DNA of 64,000 bases from a virus, in the IMG/VR virus record IMGVR_UViG_3300047392_000199, positions 1-64,000 of that record; one strand, given 5' to 3'. A model generated the notes under the pieces. It saw nothing but the letters and a program-made list of their open reading frames with translations, was not told the origin of the DNA and did no database searches. Position numbers and translations under genes: made by a program. Shown here one piece after another: positions 61,263-64,000 of the stretch; within the stretch, counting starts at the first letter, position 1, and the number at the start of each line of letters is the position of its first letter.

Positions 61263-62228
61263 ATGGCAAACAACAAGAATCAAAACGACGAAACAAACAT
61301 GGAAGAACAGTACCGTAAAATGGTAGAAGCTAAAGAAGCTCAAGGACATCAAGTAGAAGAGAGAGTTGACTTAGGAAAGGTAAACATGGATCGCTATGCA
61401 ACACAAACAGCAGCAGACCCAGATTTGCACTTAGGTTATCATTCAATTGATATTACTGGATTACCATCAGGCGGAAGATTCTATCCAAGTGATGCTAAAA
61501 TGGCAATCAGACCGGCACAAGTTGCTGAAGTACGTCATTTCTCAACTATCGATGAAGGTAACTTATTAGATATTGAGGACAAATTAAATCACATTGTAAA
61601 AAACTGTGTTAGATTCCAATGCGGCGCAAAAGTACTATCGTACAAAGACATCTTAGAAGAGGATAGAATTTATATTCTATTATCAATCAGAGACTTAACG
61701 TTCCCTGAACCAGAATCTAAATTAACTATTAAAGCAACAACTAAAGATGGTGAAGAATTCGATGCTGAACTTTCAGCTAGATATTTTCAATTATCTCAAA
61801 TTCCAGATGAAATTGCAAAATATTATGACGATGAAAAACGTGCATTTGCAATTCAAACTAAAAGCTTTGGTACAATTCTTATGAGACCACCTTCAATTGG
61901 TGTTATGGAAGCAGTAACAAATTACATTAAAGTTCGTCAAGTTGAGAAAAAAGCTTGGGATCAATCTTATTTACAAATCATTCCTTACTTAAGTTTAGAT
62001 TGGAGAGGATTTAATGATGAGAAAATCTTTAAAGGTGAAATCGAGTTCCACAGTTGGAACACACAAAAGTATTCATTAATATATAGACTCGCAGAAAAAA
62101 TGCGAATTGGGGTACAACCTGAAATGTTGGTGCCACACGAGGATGAGGAGGTTCTCGTTACTATCGGCTTTCGTGACGGGATCAAATCTCTTTTCGTTGT
62201 TCAAGATATCGCTGGAGAACTTCTTTAA
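61263..62228 (+). CDS. 26: gp26-like baseplate hub protein
   Basis: The 321-aa product. The middle matches T4-like baseplate hub proteins of the gp26/gp51 type: LPSGGRFYPSDAKMAIRPAQVAEV, HFSTIDEGNLLDIEDKLNHIV and DRIYILLSIRDLTFPEPE. Its length exceeds T4 gp26 (208 aa). The C-terminus reads GELL followed by TAA at 62226-62228. The +1 frame is open across the end and continues into the next small gene, so a frameshift product is possible. Confidence 0.6.
   Translation: MANNKNQNDETNMEEQYRKMVEAKEAQGHQVEERVDLGKVNMDRYATQTAADPDLHLGYHSIDITGLPSGGRFYPSDAKMAIRPAQVAEVRHFSTIDEGNLLDIEDKLNHIVKNCVRFQCGAKVLSYKDILEEDRIYILLSIRDLTFPEPESKLTIKATTKDGEEFDAELSARYFQLSQIPDEIAKYYDDEKRAFAIQTKSFGTILMRPPSIGVMEAVTNYIKVRQVEKKAWDQSYLQIIPYLSLDWRGFNDEKIFKGEIEFHSWNTQKYSLIYRLAEKMRIGVQPEMLVPHEDEEVLVTIGFRDGIKSLFVVQDIAGELL
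62223..62228 (+). promoter_or_regulatory. Candidate +1 frameshift site (CTT TAA)
   Basis: A CTT codon followed by the stop TAA: slipping one base gives TTT and then AAG ACG, which enters the frame of the 62245 gene. The geometry is that of the bacterial release-factor-2 frameshift (CTT TGA). It is unproven; the RF2-type Shine-Dalgarno stimulator is not seen right upstream. Confidence 0.25.
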
Positions 62229-62244
62229 GACGAAGTTCTATCTC

Positions 62245-62478
62245 ATGTATCATCTGCATTTACAACCATCTGAGATCGATAGACTTGATTATTACGAATA
62301 TTGGTACATCGTTAAAGACCTTGCAGACTATATTAAGAGACAGAATGACGGACAAAAAGGTCAAGAAGAAGGTGCAATGGAGAAATATGGAGATCCTCAA
62401 AAAATGGCAAAATCAAAAATGCCTAGTATGAAAACACCATCATTCAAAACACCAAGTTTTAAGACTCCTAAGTTCTAA
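62245..62478 (+). CDS. Small basic-tailed protein, possibly a frameshift extension of the gp26-like protein
   Basis: Starting at ATG 62245, 77 aa: MYHLHLQPSEIDRLDYYEYWYIVKDL, then a Gln/Lys-rich segment and threefold KTPSFKTPSFKTP at the end. The frame is open well upstream, and the residues before the ATG (NFFKTKFYL) also look coding. A longer product made by +1 shift from the 61263 gene, or an unusual earlier start, would include them. A helical YYEYEY-type chaperone-like motif lies between tube/hub and tape measure genes, where tail assembly chaperones usually lie. Confidence 0.5.
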   Translation: MYHLHLQPSEIDRLDYYEYWYIVKDLADYIKRQNDGQKGQEEGAMEKYGDPQKMAKSKMPSMKTPSFKTPSFKTPKF

Positions 62479-62482
62479 GCTT

Positions 62483-62490
62483 GATATATA
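62483..62490 (+). promoter_or_regulatory. Late-type promoter box GATATATA
   Basis: It lies 24 nt before the TTG start of the tape-measure-like gene. Confidence 0.5.
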
Positions 62491-62513
62491 GTAAAAAATA
62501 AGATTCATAGATT

Positions 62514-64000
62514 TTGAGTATCTTTAAAAGTCCATTTGAACGACTATCAGTCGACAATCTTACATATATTAGTACATCCACCCAGATTACTGCAGAGGCA
62601 GTTAGTCCGGGTGGAATACTATTTGGTAAGGTTGAAGAGATGGTTAGATTATTAAAAACCATTGCTAAGAATACAGCAAACTCTGGTAAACAATCCGGTG
62701 GAAATTCTGGAGGAGGTTTAGGTATTGGAAATGCCATTGCCCTAAAAATAGTTGGTGGTAAAGGACTTGAAGGTATCGGTAAAGGATTGGCTGCAATCGT
62801 TGACGCCATCGAATCTATGAAATCAAATAGTAAAGAATTTAAAGCAAAAGCAGAAGCTTTAGTTTTAACAATTGACGCTATTTCAAAAATTGGACCAGCA
62901 ATTCTTAAATTTGCCGGTTATTTATTCTTAGCAACACCACTATTAATAGTTGGTATGATAGCTGCCCCATTATTTGGATTGGCATTATTCATTATAGCAA
63001 AAGTTTTACAATTTGCATCAAAACCTTTATCAGATCCAAAAACACAACAAGCATTAATTGCAATGGGTGATGTTGCAAAAGCAATCTTATTATTTGGAGT
63101 TGCTTTAGTTTTAGCATCGGTAATTTACCCAGCTGGAATGTCTGCATTACCATATATTGTAATTTCATTATTGGCAATTGGAGGACTCTTCTTTTTGCTA
63201 GATAAAATGGGTGTTGACAAATCTATGAAACGAATCAGTATTGGATTAATGTTTGCTGCTGGAGCTATCGTTTTATTAGGACTTGCATTCTTATTAGTAG
63301 ATACAATGTATCAAGCAATGGACGATCCTGCAATGACAATGTTAATGATTGCTGGAATGGTTGTAGGTACTGCAGTTGTATTCTGGTTAGCTGGTAAGTT
63401 TGCTAAAGAGATACTTTTAGGTTCTCTTGTTATGATATTTGCTGCAATACCAATTATATTATTAGGAGTTGCGGCTTCTATCTTTGCGGCATCTATTACT
63501 CCAGATGAAGCTGGTTGGATTACAATCGGTCAAATCGGAGCATTAGTTACTGGAGTAGGTCTTGTTATGGGACTTGCTGGAGTTGCATCAGCATTTATAC
63601 TTGCTGGAGCTGCAGCAATGATTGTTGCTGGACTTGCCTTAGTATTTGTTTCTTTAGGAGCTGCTGCAATGGCTAAGTTATTTAGCACAACTGATATGAC
63701 TAAAATGCTTGGAGATTCAGGACATGAAACTGAAGGATTTATGGGATTTGGTGGTGGAAGAATGATGAGTAATATGGAATGGTTGATGTTATCAATTGCA
63801 CGTTCATTTACTCTTAATCCTCTTTCAATTGGATCTATGTATGCTACTGCACCCGCTATGATTTTAGTTGGAGCTGCATTAGCAACTGTTGCTTATGGAA
63901 TTAAGAAAGTTCAAGATTTAAAAATTGACTATGAAGTTTTACCAGATCAAATTGGTAAATTAGTTACAGTTTTAGCTGGAGCTTTTGGAGCTATTGGTGA
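62514..64000 (+). CDS. Probable tail tape measure protein, 5' part (continues past window)
   Basis: The frame is open from a TTG at 62514 to the end of the window (495 codons). A stop in frame at 62508-62510 and the absence of an early ATG make TTG the best start. The N-terminus (SIFKSPFERLSVDNLTYIS) is followed by a Gly-rich linker and long Ala/Gly/Leu/Ile-rich hydrophobic segments with many predicted membrane helices (for example GLAFLLVDTMY, LVMIFAAIPIILLGV). Length, hydrophobicity and position after tube and hub genes suggest a tape measure, which also lines the tube and reaches the host membrane. Confidence 0.6.
   Translation, partial: MSIFKSPFERLSVDNLTYISTSTQITAEAVSPGGILFGKVEEMVRLLKTIAKNTANSGKQSGGNSGGGLGIGNAIALKIVGGKGLEGIGKGLAAIVDAIESMKSNSKEFKAKAEALVLTIDAISKIGPAILKFAGYLFLATPLLIVGMIAAPLFGLALFIIAKVLQFASKPLSDPKTQQALIAMGDVAKAILLFGVALVLASVIYPAGMSALPYIVISLLAIGGLFFLLDKMGVDKSMKRISIGLMFAAGAIVLLGLAFLLVDTMYQAMDDPAMTMLMIAGMVVGTAVVFWLAGKFAKEILLGSLVMIFAAIPIILLGVAASIFAASITPDEAGWITIGQIGALVTGVGLVMGLAGVASAFILAGAAAMIVAGLALVFVSLGAAAMAKLFSTTDMTKMLGDSGHETEGFMGFGGGRMMSNMEWLMLSIARSFTLNPLSIGSMYATAPAMILVGAALATVAYGIKKVQDLKIDYEVLPDQIGKLVTVLAGAFGAIG

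Noticed and set aside
1-64000. Host-type Bacteroidota promoters (TTTG/TAnnTTTG)
   Set aside because: No convincing copies seen ahead of genes in the gaps read; the two phage-type boxes explain the spacing better.
1-64000. Insertion sequences, integrase, attachment sites
   Set aside because: No transposase-like or integrase-like proteins and no flanking direct repeats recognised.

Overview
The window is 64 kb of a large, A+T-rich (roughly two-thirds A+T by eye), strictly lytic T4-like myovirus. Nearly every gene lies on the + strand; the only exception is the gene at 48833-49342. The T4 core is unmistakable: gp32, primase gp61, UvsY, UvsW, dUTPase, gp43 polymerase, NrdA/NrdB, sliding clamp gp45, UvsX, helicase gp41, gp46/gp47, late sigma factor gp55, clamp loader gp44/gp62, RNase H, portal gp20, prohead protease gp21, capsid gp23, terminase gp16/gp17, sheath gp18 and tube gp19. 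No integrase, repressor, transposase or homing endonuclease was seen. A host in the Bacteroidota is an inference only. It rests on A-rich leaders without clear Shine-Dalgarno sequences, use of TTG and GTG starts, and a membrane coiled-coil protein of a type familiar from Bacteroidota phages.

Layout. 1-4436: virion and baseplate-type proteins (fibre end, large structural protein, tube-fold protein) and a small glycine-zipper protein. 4438-9506: RuvC-like resolvase, gp32, gp61, UvsY, UvsW. 9569-18525: an accessory block of late-type genes. Many of its proteins carry a T4-like capsid-targeting motif, [FY]-x-x-[FY]-[ILV]-x-E. The block includes a polyprotein-like protein, a KxDG ligase-like enzyme, a ligase-like/NMNAT fusion and a PD-(D/E)xK nuclease-like protein. 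18599-25080: small conserved genes, then a second accessory cluster: SGNH-domain protein, inositol-phosphate synthase, HAD phosphatase, GT-B-like glycosyltransferase, FkbM methyltransferase, an aGPT-Pplase/5hmdU-kinase-helical-like protein and a cyclic-phosphate-processing receiver protein. 25104-38362: nucleotide metabolism and replication/recombination, with family B DNA polymerase split into two genes 3.9 kb apart. 38373-48836: tail completion, late sigma, head completion, portal, protease-scaffold fusion and capsid. 49417-52940: clamp loader and RNase H. 52970-64000: neck, terminase, sheath, tube, baseplate hub and the start of a probable tape measure gene.

How it works together. Two promoter vocabularies are visible. 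Replication genes are preceded by GAAAC-N8/9-TTTAC-N0-3-ATATAA. Virion genes are preceded by a GATATATA/GAATATATAA box, usually 19-30 nt before the start codon, as expected for T4-like late transcription; gp55, a gp33-like co-activator and the gp45 clamp are all encoded here. Six DNA-linked or neighbouring proteins end in a clamp-binding-like tail (-SLF, -KLF or -RLF): the polymerase C-half, RNase H, the gp33-like protein, the SGNH protein, the aGPT-like protein and a 79-aa protein. This links two proteins of the suspected DNA-modification cluster to the replisome.

The best candidates for undescribed biology are: the inositol-phosphate-synthase-centred cluster at 19166-24634, possibly an inositol or sugar DNA hypermodification pathway; the ligase / ligase-NMNAT / nuclease cassette that may be packaged in the capsid; the split polymerase with a pseudoknot-like element at the break; and a possible +1 frameshift at the end of the baseplate-hub-like gene at 62223-62228.
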